Below are positions 15,015 to 23,183 of a stretch of DNA of 25,897 bases, piece after piece (position 1 is the stretch's first letter; every line of letters begins with the position of its first letter). The notes under the pieces were generated by a model. The model was not told the DNA's origin, searched no databases, and was given only the letters and a program-made list of their open reading frames with translations. Source of the stretch: Firmicutes bacterium UBA5486 (GTDB lineage Bacteria > Bacillota > UBA4882 > UBA10575); assembly GCA_002427045.1 (NCBI GenBank), contig DIPO01000019.1, forward strand, positions 1 to 25,897, written 5' to 3'. Made by a program: the position numbers and the translations under genes.

Positions 15015-15923
15015 ATGAAAAGACAAATATTTGGGATCTTGCTATGTGCCATACTTCTCTTTACCCTTGTGGGGTATGCGAGTGGAGCCGCAAAGCACAG
15101 GATTTATTTAATTACCATGGATCAGATGGATCAGCACTGGGTGACAGTTGATGCTGGAGCCAAAAAAGCGGTCAAAGAACTGGGTAATGTTGACTATCGT
15201 TGGCTTGCTCCAGATGTAAAGGATGATGCCAAGCAGATCGAATGCATCAATAATGCTGTAGCCGGGGGAGCAAAAGCCATTTTGCTAGCCGCCAATGGCC
15301 CGACCGCTGTCACCTCAGCATTAAGAGAAGCGGCTGCGGCAGGGGTTAAAATCATCTATGTGGATTCAGCTGCTGATTATCCGGGAGAACAGACGCTAGC
15401 AACCGATAATGAAGCTGCCGGAAACAAGGCAGGGCAAGAATTGAAGAAGGCATTGGTAAACAAGGGAATTACCTCTGGCAAGATTGGGATCGTCAATGTC
15501 AACGCCGCAACAGCATCAGTGGTCGCTAGAGAAAATGGGTTTAGAGCAGCCTTTAAAGGAACGGCATTTCAAATTCTTGAGACCCAATATGGCGAAGGGG
15601 ATGCCGCCAAATCTAAAGACATTGCCGCCAATTACATTACCCAAGGTGTTGTCGGAATCTTTGGGGCGAATGAAGGTTCTACCGTCGGGACAGGTAACGC
15701 CATCAAAGAAGCAGGTGGAAGGGTAATTGGAATCGGTTTTGATAAATCCAACACTATTTTGCAACTGATTAAAGAAGGACATCTTTTGGCGACGATGGCT
15801 CAAAATCCAGATGTCATGGGTTATAAAGGAATTAAGGCCGCAGTTGCTGTCTTGGAAGGTAAAAATCCCGGCGCAGCTTATGTGGATACCGGAGTTTCAG
15901 TGCTGAACAAGGATACGATTTAA
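15015..15923 (+). CDS. Sugar-binding protein of the ABC transporter (RbsB type, Peripla_BP_4)
   Basis: 302 residues. The N-terminus is a signal peptide (KRQ, then a ~13-residue hydrophobic core, then LVGYASGA). The mature part is a two-lobed type I periplasmic binding fold with blocks AIECINNAVAGGAKA-like near residue 75, AAAAGVKIIYVDS, TDNEAAGNKAGQEL and GEGDAAKSKDIAANYI. In Gram-positive relatives the position of Tyr20 in LVGY is normally Cys (lipobox); here a lipid anchor is not possible, so the protein may be released by signal peptidase I or held in a periplasm. The ribosome site GGAGGAGAT is the strongest in the operon, which fits the high copy number such proteins need. It captures the sugar for the permease and may also present it to the chemoreceptor. 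Confidence 0.92.
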   Translation: MKRQIFGILLCAILLFTLVGYASGAAKHRIYLITMDQMDQHWVTVDAGAKKAVKELGNVDYRWLAPDVKDDAKQIECINNAVAGGAKAILLAANGPTAVTSALREAAAAGVKIIYVDSAADYPGEQTLATDNEAAGNKAGQELKKALVNKGITSGKIGIVNVNAATASVVARENGFRAAFKGTAFQILETQYGEGDAAKSKDIAANYITQGVVGIFGANEGSTVGTGNAIKEAGGRVIGIGFDKSNTILQLIKEGHLLATMAQNPDVMGYKGIKAAVAVLEGKNPGAAYVDTGVSVLNKDTI

Positions 15924-15954
15924 CAAATGATCGCATAACCGGTATATTGTAATG

Positions 15955-15982
15955 GAAAGAGGTTACTAGTGTAACCTCTTTC
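15955..15982 (+). terminator. Hairpin at the end of the sugar ABC operon
   Basis: 12-bp perfect stem, GAAAGAGGTTAC (15955-15966) / GTAACCTCTTTC (15971-15982), loop TAGT. The copy at 9876-9909 is nearly identical. The following sequence TATTATAA is only weakly T-rich. Confidence 0.6.
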
Positions 15983-16229
15983 TATTATAAGATGAGTATT
16001 TTAGACAAAAGGGACGTATGTTTCAAATACCTGAAGGGTAGTTGCCGACAATAACGGAAAGTGAAAAGTTTTTGCCTCCTTTCAGCAAAGCGTTAGTGCC
16101 CAGACTCCGCAAAGTTCTAGCCCAGGGGGCCTTCCAAAGACAAAAACAAAAACGAACATGAAAGTGCTTAAAAATTTTAATAATAAGTTAAGGGAAAGTA
16201 GTTCCTGGTTAGGAAAGGAAGTGAAAATA
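15983..16229. other. Gene-free region with no assigned function
   Basis: I find no coding frame and no recognised riboswitch here. There is a direct repeat of GCCCAG and a few short hairpins (for example GTAT..ATAC near 16017-16031). It includes the ribosome site of the next gene (GGAAAGGAAGTGA) and probably its promoter, which I could not place. Confidence 0.4.
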
Positions 16230-17108
16230 ATGATATACGGTGCGATTGAAGCAGGTGGGACGAAGATGGTATGTGCCATCGGTACAGCGGATGGTAATAT
16301 TTTAGAACAAATCTCTTTCCCTACCAAAGATCCTACCGAGACAACACAGCAATTCCTTGAGTTCTTTCAAAATAAGAATATTAGCGCATTAGGGATCGGC
16401 TCCTTTGGTCCCGTGGATCTAAAAACTGAATCTCCGACCTATGGTTACATTTTAAATACTCCAAAGCTTTCTTGGCGGCATTTTGATTTTGTAGGTGCGT
16501 TACAACGGGAATTGATGGTTCCGATTGGAATTGATACGGATGTAAATGCGGCCTGTCTTGGAGAAATGACATACGGATGCGGGAAAGGCCTTAAGAATGT
16601 AATCTATATAACGATCGGGACAGGAATCGGGGCCGGTATTGCCATAGATGGAAATCTATTACATGGCATGCTGCATCCGGAAGCGGGCCATATATTGTTG
16701 ACGCCCCATCCGGAGGATTTCTATCCGGGGATATGTCCATATCATAAATGCTGTTTTGAAGGTATGGCTTCCGGACCGGCGATTGAAGAAAGATGGGGAG
16801 AGAAAGCTGCCGATTTACAAGAACATACCAAGGTATGGGAGATTGAAAGTTATTATATTGCGAAGGCGCTTGTGAATTATATTATGGTCCTTTCGCCAGA
16901 AATAATAATACTTGGTGGCGGAGTTATGAAACAAAAACAATTATTTCCTCTGATCAGAAGTCAGGTCACTCGACTAATAAACGGGTATCTGCATACTAAG
17001 GAATTAAATGATCTGGATAATTATATAGTTCCGAACAGTTTAAATGATAAACAGGGTATATTAGGGGCTTTGGAATTAGCGAAAAGGGCATCACCCTTAT
17101 CGCTCTAA
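16230..17108 (+). CDS. ROK-family sugar kinase, probable fructokinase
   Basis: 292 residues. The N-terminal phosphate loop GAIEAGGTKMVCAIG and catalytic D104 (GIDTDVNAACLGE) identify a ROK kinase. The zinc-site variant HPEAGHILL..HP..(GICPYHKCCFEG) is the HxnCxHxxC form seen in ROK fructokinases such as Bacillus YdhR/GmuE, rather than the CxCGxxGC form of glucokinases. It should phosphorylate a hexose, most likely fructose, with ATP, in the cytoplasm. ATG 16230 has AGGAAAGGAAGTG in front; the open frame extends upstream without conserved content. It lies 306 bp behind the ABC operon and may process the imported sugar, although it has its own leader. The gene to its right is convergent, with stops 9 bp apart. 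Confidence 0.9.
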   Translation: MIYGAIEAGGTKMVCAIGTADGNILEQISFPTKDPTETTQQFLEFFQNKNISALGIGSFGPVDLKTESPTYGYILNTPKLSWRHFDFVGALQRELMVPIGIDTDVNAACLGEMTYGCGKGLKNVIYITIGTGIGAGIAIDGNLLHGMLHPEAGHILLTPHPEDFYPGICPYHKCCFEGMASGPAIEERWGEKAADLQEHTKVWEIESYYIAKALVNYIMVLSPEIIILGGGVMKQKQLFPLIRSQVTRLINGYLHTKELNDLDNYIVPNSLNDKQGILGALELAKRASPLSL

Positions 17109-17117
17109 GCCTATCAG

Positions 17118-18392
17118 TCAGTTGCTTATATTGTTGTCAAATGGATACTTAAGGCAATTATGCAACCCTTTCAAATCCATAAAATAATTAACCAATGAAG
17201 TATAATCTCCTTTACAGATCAGGTGGTGATTTCCCATTGGATTAAGAAGGAGATGTTGTACGCTTTCATGCATTTTAACCTTAATCTGTGTCCGGCATAA
17301 ATTATCTTTATACTGATTCTCAAGTATGGTAATACCACTGACAAAGTACCGTTTTAGATCAGCGTTCAATCTAAAGATAGTGGCCTCCCCAGAGCGTATT
17401 TCCCCGTGGATTCCAACTCCAATGTTAGATTCAAAATGAGTGTTAAGGGTAAACAAATCAGCCATCGAAAGGGGTAGAGTACAGTGGGCTAGTATGATCT
17501 GGTTGGATTTTGTATCAATACTGGAAGGGTTGGCCATGAAGACTGGTTCTCCGGTAAGTGTATTAAGAATAAGCATGGATAGAAGTGCCGGGAGATCTCC
17601 TTCACAGGCACTTATTATTCCTTCATCATTTAATAATGCCAGGGCAATACAACCGGTATTATAGACTGTATTAAGAAGATCGAAACACCTTATGGTAAGG
17701 CCTTGCAGGTGATATTTTACGCAGATATTTTTGAGCGCTAGGTAGATGTTTAAAGCTCCATCCAGACTTTTTTCCTCTGGTGCTTCTTGATATAAGGATT
17801 CAATTTTCCCCTTTTGTACTCCGTTTTTCAGATCAGCAAGCAGATGGGGTGATGCAGTAACCTTTTTAATCTCTGCTAATAATTCTGTGATTTCAAGCTC
17901 AATGACCTTAATGCCAAATGTATTTTCTACTTTCTGGTAATCAACATCACTGGCGATTAGCCAGTCGGAGGGTTTTCCAATTGCTCCGACATTAATGCCG
18001 TTCAAACGTTGTTTGGCGGCAGTTGCTTTTTGTATGATATTGATTCTGGAAGCGAGATAAGAAACATCACCATGGATAATTTCAGCTTTTAGACCCTGCT
18101 GTTTTAAGAAGGTAAGGATCTCTAAAGAAGCAGCCAAGGAGTTGTTGGTATCACTTGCTAGGATGGTATAGGGTTCTTGGAAGCGCTGGTATATTTCTTT
18201 GAAACGGCCTTCAACCCCGCCGGATTTAACAAAGATAAGAGGAGAAGCGTAATTTTTAATTTCATCTGCTGAGATCTCCAAAAATTCCTCTCCAAGTTTC
18301 CCCTCTAGCTCTTTGATCATCTCTGCTAATGAATGGTCAATTGAATTTTCATCATGGATTGGCGAAAAAAGATTATATATAGGAATTGACAT
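17118..18392 (-). CDS. L-fucose/L-arabinose isomerase-like protein
   Basis: 424 residues. The pattern is that of the broad L-fucose/L-arabinose isomerase superfamily: an N-terminal Rossmann-like part (PLIFVKSGGVEG, ILASDTNNSLAASLEIL), a middle with IGKPSDWLIASDVD, and a C-terminal part with ALLNDEGIISACEGDLPALLSM and a later AHCTLPLSM. The ACEGD and AHCT blocks are the metal and substrate region in family members. Many proteins of this family act on unknown sugars; the fold also includes sulfoquinovose isomerase, so the name should stay general. It is shorter than true FucI (~590 aa). On the minus strand it has the site GGGAAGTGA before ATG and a good promoter upstream. It is convergent with the sugar kinase, and a shared pathway is possible but unproven. 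Confidence 0.75.
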   Translation of the reverse strand: MSIPIYNLFSPIHDENSIDHSLAEMIKELEGKLGEEFLEISADEIKNYASPLIFVKSGGVEGRFKEIYQRFQEPYTILASDTNNSLAASLEILTFLKQQGLKAEIIHGDVSYLASRINIIQKATAAKQRLNGINVGAIGKPSDWLIASDVDYQKVENTFGIKVIELEITELLAEIKKVTASPHLLADLKNGVQKGKIESLYQEAPEEKSLDGALNIYLALKNICVKYHLQGLTIRCFDLLNTVYNTGCIALALLNDEGIISACEGDLPALLSMLILNTLTGEPVFMANPSSIDTKSNQIILAHCTLPLSMADLFTLNTHFESNIGVGIHGEIRSGEATIFRLNADLKRYFVSGITILENQYKDNLCRTQIKVKMHESVQHLLLNPMGNHHLICKGDYTSLVNYFMDLKGLHNCLKYPFDNNISN

Positions 18393-18428
18393 AAACTCAC
18401 TTCCCTATTTTATTTTTAGAATATCTTA

Positions 18429-18456
18429 ATATTATGGTTTATCTATAAAAAGTCAA
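18429..18456 (-). promoter_or_regulatory. Sigma-A-type promoter for the isomerase-like gene
   Basis: On the minus strand TTGACT (18456-18451) is followed after 16 bp by TAATAT (18434-18429), about 36 bp before the start codon. Confidence 0.5.
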
Positions 18457-18514
18457 ATTCCTGTTTTGATAATTAACCTTACCTGGTTTTATTACAATTT
18501 TAATTTAGCGGGGA

Positions 18515-19051
18515 ATGCTAAACCAAGATTTTGGGATAATTAATTACATACTTAATAATATTTTTAGTCTTTCTATTCCTTGGCTTGAAGAATCCTTATT
18601 TGCCAAGGTAAGTTTAATCTTAGTCAATCTATGGCTGGGTTATCCTTATATAATGATAATTTCAATGGGAACACTACAATCGATATCACCCAACCTTTAT
18701 GAAGTTGCTGCCCTTGATGGAGCAAGCGGCCCAACCATTACCCGCTATATTACCCTGCCACTGGTATTGAAAGCGGTTGCTCCGTTACTGATTGGGGCAT
18801 TTGCCTTCAATTTTAATAATTTTTCCGTTATCTATCTTCTTACCGGGGGAGGGCCACCAATGGTTGGCGCACAGACTCCTATTGGTGAAACAGATATATT
18901 GCTTTCTTATACCTATAAATTGGCATTTGAATCAAGCCTTGGCAATGATTATGGATTAGCCTCTACAGTGTCAATAGTTGTGTTTTTCATTGTCGCAGCT
19001 CTTAGCGTGATTAATCTTAGACTTTTTGCTGTGAAAAAGAACTGGCAGTAG
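18515..19051 (+). pseudogene. C-terminal fragment of a MalF-type sugar ABC permease
   Basis: 178 codons match the last ~45% of MalF: LNQDFGIINYILNNI, several membrane helices, the cytoplasmic EAA loop (YEVAALDGASGPTITRYITLPLV) and LLTGGGPP. Full MalF proteins are ~290-450 aa or more; the first helices are missing. In-frame TAG stands 6 bp before the ATG, no ribosome site is visible, and no MalG, MalE or MalK gene is nearby, so this is a leftover of a deleted maltodextrin-type transporter. The homology begins at ~18509, which marks the deletion joint. The conserved EAA loop suggests the loss is not very old. Confidence 0.8.
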
Positions 19052-19369
19052 CTTTTCTTCTAATGCAAAAATTTATGATTTCCGGACTCACATCCGGCTC
19101 TGTAAAAGAATAGATTTACTCTTTATTTGTTTATTAAGCTTTGTCATGACATGTCTCGTTTTGCTTCACTTCAACTCGGAATGTAAAGCGAAAAAATACT
19201 TTGGCTGGAGTGCTCTTAACAGGGTTCTTCAGCCTATATAATTTTTATGAATTATGCTAATCTATGAAGCAAAGGAGCAAAAATTCAATTTACTATGAAT
19301 AGAACCAATATATAATCTCTTAAACTGAGGTGCTAGTGAATAATTTTAGTAGGCTAATAGAATAAAAAG

Positions 19370-19398
19370 TTGACAACAAAATACTTGACGTATATAAC
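19370..19398 (+). promoter_or_regulatory. Sigma-A-type promoter for the MATE gene
   Basis: TTGACA (19370-19375), 17-bp spacer, TATAAC (19393-19398): a near-consensus promoter 200 bp before the MATE start. An imperfect inverted repeat (TACTTGAC/GTCAGTA, 19382-19409) overlaps the -10 and could be an operator. The rest of 19052-19600 has no gene; a 5-bp hairpin (CCGGA/TCCGG) lies near 19083-19098. Confidence 0.65.
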
Positions 19399-19600
19399 CA
19401 AGGTCAGTATTTTTTGTTATAATCTAATATATGAGTTCTTATCAAATCTTTTCAAAAAAAGAATGAGGATAGATCTTGCTAAACAGACATAGCTCTGACA
19501 TCAATTGGTGAAAATGCATAATGAGGTGATAATCAATCGTATATGCGGATTAATGATGAAAAGGTTTTACGTGCCTATAATTAGTAGAGGAGTAGAAGAC

Positions 19601-20959
19601 ATGACAAATATTATTCAAGAAGATCGGAACCTTTATAAACAACTATTGAAACTAGCATTACCGATTATGGGAGCCAATCTGTTACAGATGTTATATAATC
19701 TTGCAGATGCTTATTTCTTAGGGAAGCTTGGTAAAGATGCCGTATCAGCTCCTTCCATTGCCTTTACCTTAGTCTTTTTTTTGGTTGTCTTTGGTACGGG
19801 TTTTTCGATGGCAGGGACAACTCTGATTTCACAGTCAAAAGGAAAGAAAGACCAGGAAAAAATAGATTTTTATCTTGGACAAATGATTTTTATTCTTATT
19901 TTTACATCGATTCTGATCATGGTTTTAGGTCTAACTTTTTCCAAGCCACTATTACGTCTTTTACAAGTACCAGAGAGTGCTTTTGAATACACATATGAAT
20001 ATGTTACAATTACTTTTTTGGGGATTCCTTTGTCATTTATGGTTATTATTCTTCAATCATCATTGCAGGGGATTGGTAATAGCGTTACTCCTTTGTATAT
20101 TCAGCTTTGTACAGTACTTTTAAATGTTATTTTAGATCCGCTTTTAATTTTTGGTATCGGCCCTTTTCCTGCTATGGAAGTAAAGGGGGCCGCCTTGGCA
20201 ACACTATTTTCGCAGGGTGTTGCTTCAATCATTTCCTTTTATATTTTAGTAAAGGGTAAATCTGGACTGAAGCTGCGTCTTCGTAATCTTCGTCCTAACA
20301 AAGAAGCTGTTACCAGAATCGTTGAGATTGGGTTGCCAGCTTCTCTGGGACAGAGCCTTTCTGCCTTTGGGTTCACTGTTTTACAGGGTGCCGTCAACAG
20401 TTTTGGTACGGCGGTGGTAGCAGCATTTGGTATTGGTAACCGGATAACCAATATGTTTAGTGTACCAGCCCAAGCATTTGCACAAGCAACTAGTAGCCTG
20501 GTAGGGCAAAGCTTAGGGGCTAAAAACAAAAAACGGGCAGTTTTAGTAGTTAAGCAGGCTGCACTTTCGCTCTTTGTTTTTATCACGATTGGTATGGGCC
20601 TAACTTTCTTTTATGGCCATAGTTTTGTTAAATTCTTTATCAATGATCCGGAAGTTATTAATCATGGAGTTTCTTTCTTTCGGATCAACTCGATCTCAAC
20701 GATTATTTTTTCTTTGTATACTGTTATAACCGGTGCTTTTCAAGGTGGAGGAGATACCAAGCCAATTATGCTTTTAAACATCTTTCGTTTATGGGGGTTG
20801 CGTGTTCCCTTGGCTTACCTACTCTCTAGTACTGCTGGCTGGGGGCCAATTGGTATTTGGAGTGCAATTTTTACTTCCAACCTGATAGTGGCAAGCCTTG
20901 GTTTTATCCATCTTAAACGCGGCCGGTGGCTGGTTAAGATCGATCCGGATAAGATATAG
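19601..20959 (+). CDS. MATE-family efflux transporter
   Basis: 452 residues, twelve membrane segments expected. The family blocks are present: LALPIMGANLLQMLYNLADAYFLGKLG at the start, SLQGIGNSVTPLY, GAALATLFSQG, VVAAFGIGNRI and FQGGGDTKP. Proteins of this class export cationic drugs, dyes or metabolites in exchange for Na+ or H+. ATG 19601 has AGAGGAG in front and matches the family's usual N-terminus. The same frame is open back to 19505 (starting at a GTG or ATG), adding ~32 residues of unclear meaning; a second translation start there is possible. The substrate is unknown. Confidence 0.92.
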   Translation: MTNIIQEDRNLYKQLLKLALPIMGANLLQMLYNLADAYFLGKLGKDAVSAPSIAFTLVFFLVVFGTGFSMAGTTLISQSKGKKDQEKIDFYLGQMIFILIFTSILIMVLGLTFSKPLLRLLQVPESAFEYTYEYVTITFLGIPLSFMVIILQSSLQGIGNSVTPLYIQLCTVLLNVILDPLLIFGIGPFPAMEVKGAALATLFSQGVASIISFYILVKGKSGLKLRLRNLRPNKEAVTRIVEIGLPASLGQSLSAFGFTVLQGAVNSFGTAVVAAFGIGNRITNMFSVPAQAFAQATSSLVGQSLGAKNKKRAVLVVKQAALSLFVFITIGMGLTFFYGHSFVKFFINDPEVINHGVSFFRINSISTIIFSLYTVITGAFQGGGDTKPIMLLNIFRLWGLRVPLAYLLSSTAGWGPIGIWSAIFTSNLIVASLGFIHLKRGRWLVKIDPDKI

Positions 20960-21170
20960 TTATAGTTTTTCTTATTAATGTTTCAAGCAATTCCTTAATA
21001 AAAGTAGCCATTCTATAAGAATTATTCTTCTTCCTTGTTTTGTCAAGACTCAAATGGTAAAAAGAATATTGGTGGTTTTACAATTCCTTTTAATATGGCG
21101 GTCTGGAAAAAAAGACTAAGTAAAGTATGTAAATCAGATCCAAAAACAGAAGCAAAAGAGGATTATTGAG

Positions 21171-21199
21171 TTGTTAAGATAAAATAAGGAAATGATAAT
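21171..21199 (+). promoter_or_regulatory. Candidate promoter for pyrophosphatase
   Basis: TTGTTA (21171-21176), 17-bp spacer, GATAAT (21194-21199), 30 bp before the start codon. Upstream, GCAATTCCTTAATA at 20987-21000 resembles the right end of the GGAATTGCATAA repeat family. No fluoride-riboswitch pattern is present in 20960-21228. Confidence 0.4.
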
Positions 21200-21228
21200 T
21201 GCAGAATTATAAGGGGGAATAAATAGTT

Positions 21229-21765
21229 ATGAGTATTTGGCGAGATATGCCAGCGGATCGAGTTTCTCAGGATAGTTTTGTAGCTGTTATTGAAATTCCT
21301 AAAGGTTGCAAAGTAAAATATGAACTGGATAAGGAGACAGGTATGCTGCGGATGGATCGCATTTTACATACTTCTACCCATTACCCAGCTAATTATGGTT
21401 TTATTCCGCTAACCTATGCATCAGATGATGATCCTTTAGATGTTTTGGTGTTTTGTTCAGAAGCTATAATCCCGATGACACTGGTTTCCTGTTATCCAAT
21501 TGGTGTGATTGAAATGGAGGATTGTGGTTATAGTGATAAAAAGATAATTGCTATTCCACATGGTGATCCTACCTATAATAATTATAAGGATATTGAGGAA
21601 CTACCGTCCCATATTTTTTCCGAGATGACACATTTCTTCTCGGTGTATAAAAGTTTGGAGGGGAAAGAGACTGCTCTCGAAAGTGTAAAAGGGGCCGAAG
21701 AGGCAAGAAAGACTATTCAAAGAGGTATTGACCGGTACCGGGAAAAATTTACTGATCAAAAATAA
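21229..21765 (+). CDS. ppa: Inorganic pyrophosphatase, family I
   Basis: 178 residues, the usual length. The active-site signature DDDPLD (66-71) with its metal-binding aspartates, and RMDRILHTSTHYPANYGFIP (41-60), define a soluble family I enzyme. It hydrolyses pyrophosphate to two phosphates with Mg2+ and pulls biosynthetic reactions forward. Conserved IGVIEMEDCG and DPTYNNYKDIEELP complete the fold. The site AAGGGGGA lies ~12 nt before ATG. Family I enzymes are strongly inhibited by fluoride, which is notable because a fluoride riboswitch lies 1.6 kb downstream. It is monocistronic, ended by a strong terminator. Confidence 0.95.
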   Translation: MSIWRDMPADRVSQDSFVAVIEIPKGCKVKYELDKETGMLRMDRILHTSTHYPANYGFIPLTYASDDDPLDVLVFCSEAIIPMTLVSCYPIGVIEMEDCGYSDKKIIAIPHGDPTYNNYKDIEELPSHIFSEMTHFFSVYKSLEGKETALESVKGAEEARKTIQRGIDRYREKFTDQK

Positions 21766-21768
21766 TAT

Positions 21769-21816
21769 GTAAGCCTACTGAGGTGATACAAATCACCTTG
21801 GCCTGCTTACTTTTTT
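21769..21816 (+). terminator. Rho-independent terminator, probably bidirectional
   Basis: Outer stem GTAAGC/GCTTAC (21769-21774 and 21805-21810) and inner stem AGGTGAT/ATCACCT (21781-21798), followed by six T. It sits between the convergent ppa and HTH genes and has an A-rich left flank, so it can serve both. Confidence 0.8.
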
Positions 21817-21829
21817 ATAAGCAGTTTCA

Positions 21830-22324
21830 TTATTCTAAAACTCCTGCTAATGGTTTCAGGCTAAAATAATCCAAAGCTTGATTAATAGTATGTAGATCAT
21901 AGATTTTCTTCTCCAAACAGAACTGGATTACTAAATCAAAGGTATCACTGTCAGACAGAGAGTAACCGGCAGCACTTAAGAGTGTGCCGGTCTCTTTTTT
22001 GTTTAGCTCAAGGGCTATAGCCAGAGCAATAGCGGTACTTTTCCCGGGACGGTAATCGGGATTAGACCTGATTTTAGAAAAGTGCCTGCGGTCAAGTCCG
22101 GCTTTTTTATAAATATCTGAGTCAGTGACGCCTTTTCTATCAATGAAGCTGAATAATAGCTGGTTGAATGTTGGCTTGCGCTTATTCTTAATAAAATCCT
22201 CTAATTCGTTATTTTGTATATCTTTATAAACATATTTAGCAGGTTCAGAAAGAAGAAGATCTAGCCGGATCAAGTGCTTTTCTATATATGCCTGTAATTC
22301 AATTAATAGCTTTTCGTCAAGCAT
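21830..22324 (-). CDS. Helix-turn-helix protein, probable regulator paired with the VWA gene
   Basis: 164 residues. An N-terminal helix-rich part (~1-50) is followed by a XRE-like helix-turn-helix (~52-120): FNQLLFSFIDRKGVTDSDIY, then AGLDRRHFSKIRSNPDYRP, then STAIALAIALELNKKET. The RRHFSKIR block fits the recognition helix. The C-terminal part (DLVIQFCLEKKIYDLHTINQ) resembles other HTH proteins found next to VWA or macro-domain genes in Firmicutes. I cannot name the family. It is divergent from the VWA gene across 220 bp that hold nested palindromes, so it may repress or activate both. On the minus strand GGGAGG lies 10 nt before ATG. Confidence 0.75.
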   Translation of the reverse strand: MLDEKLLIELQAYIEKHLIRLDLLLSEPAKYVYKDIQNNELEDFIKNKRKPTFNQLLFSFIDRKGVTDSDIYKKAGLDRRHFSKIRSNPDYRPGKSTAIALAIALELNKKETGTLLSAAGYSLSDSDTFDLVIQFCLEKKIYDLHTINQALDYFSLKPLAGVLE

Positions 22325-22343
22325 ATCAACGTAACCTCCCAGG

Positions 22344-22458
22344 GCTTTTTGCGTTGCATTGATTTTTTCTGTCCCTGCACAATATATTGATAGCCTAATA
22401 CAAACCCAACACTATATATTGTGTTAGGACCTTTTAAAAAGGACACAACGCAAAAAGC
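22344..22458. repeat. Nested palindromes in the HTH/VWA divergent promoter
   Basis: The outer perfect 13-bp inverted repeat is GCTTTTTGCGTTG (22344-22356) / CAACGCAAAAAGC (22446-22458). A perfect inner 10-bp pair is CACAATATAT (22378-22387) / ATATATTGTG (22414-22423). Further smaller symmetry includes AACAC/GTGTT and CCTAATACA/TGTGTTAGG. The size and nested design recall the 3198-3325 element but share no sequence with it. It could be an operator for the HTH protein, a mobile MITE-like unit, or a structured RNA. Confidence 0.55.
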
Positions 22459-22548
22459 TTTCCCAAAATGTCGCTTGACAAGCGACCAAATTATGGACAA
22501 ATTAGCTAATATTATTATAGCATAAATAAAGACGAAAGGTTGATGGGT

Positions 22549-23178
22549 ATGAACATGAATTTAACAGAAATTATTTTTCTACTTGACCGGAGCGGTTCAA
22601 TGGGAGGGCTTGAAAGTGATACCATTGGGGGATTTAATGCTTTTATAGAGGAACAGAGTCAATTGGAAGGAGAAACCATTGTTACAGTAGCCTTGTTTGA
22701 TGATCGGTATGAAATCTTATGGAATGGGGTTAATGCAAATAAAATAAAGCTAACTGATAAGGAGTATTTTGTAAGAGGCTGTACAGCCCTGTTGGATGCA
22801 GTAGGCAAGACCATTCTGGATGTTGGTTACAGGCTATCAAAGACAAATGAGGATGAAAGACCGGGTAAAGTAATATTTGTAATTACAACAGATGGATTGG
22901 AAAATGCCAGCCGCGAATTTACCTTTAAAAAAGTGAAAGAGCTTATTAACCACCAGCAAGAGAAGTATGGATGGGAGTTCATTTTTATGGGTGCCAACAT
23001 TGATGCGGCAAAAGAGGCGGATAGTATTGGAATAAGTAGGAAAGATGCTTTCAATTATGAAGCTTCAGACATCGGGGTTCAGGAGATGTATAATATAGTA
23101 AGTGATGTGGTTTTAGAGAAAAGACAGGGAAAAAGGAAAAACGATCATAACTCGAAGCCCAAGAAAAAAAGAAAATAG
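22549..23178 (+). CDS. von Willebrand factor A (VWA) domain protein
   Basis: About 209 residues, almost all one VWA domain. The metal-dependent adhesion site is complete: D13-R-S15-G-S17 (LLDRSGSM), a Thr in RGCTALLDAVG, and an Asp in TTDGLENAS. The tail (KRQGKRKNDHNSKPKKKRK) is very basic and could touch nucleic acid or membrane. Proteins of this size with no signal peptide act in the cytoplasm as partners in protein assemblies, including stress and tellurite-type systems, but this member is not assignable to one. ATG 22549 has AAAGG at 9 nt; two other in-frame starts (TTG 22540, ATG 22543) are nearby. It is divergently paired with the HTH gene. Its stop follows a run of seven A. Confidence 0.85.
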   Translation: MNMNLTEIIFLLDRSGSMGGLESDTIGGFNAFIEEQSQLEGETIVTVALFDDRYEILWNGVNANKIKLTDKEYFVRGCTALLDAVGKTILDVGYRLSKTNEDERPGKVIFVITTDGLENASREFTFKKVKELINHQQEKYGWEFIFMGANIDAAKEADSIGISRKDAFNYEASDIGVQEMYNIVSDVVLEKRQGKRKNDHNSKPKKKRK

Positions 23179-23183
23179 TAAAC

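Noticed and set aside
15983..16229. Riboswitch before the ROK kinase
   Set aside because: GC-richer blocks and short hairpins looked suggestive, but I could not match purine, ZTP, guanidine or other class consensus sequences.
17118..18392. Authentic L-fucose isomerase (FucI)
   Set aside because: 424 aa is too short and only superfamily blocks match, so the general name is kept.
19505..19600. Extended N-terminus of the MATE protein, or remnant of a MarR-type regulator
   Set aside because: The in-frame extension has no recognisable domain, and ATG 19601 has the better ribosome site. A MarR relation is only a guess from gene order in other genomes.
20960..21228. Second fluoride riboswitch before ppa
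   Set aside because: No GGnGAUG...GCYGAUG pattern is present.
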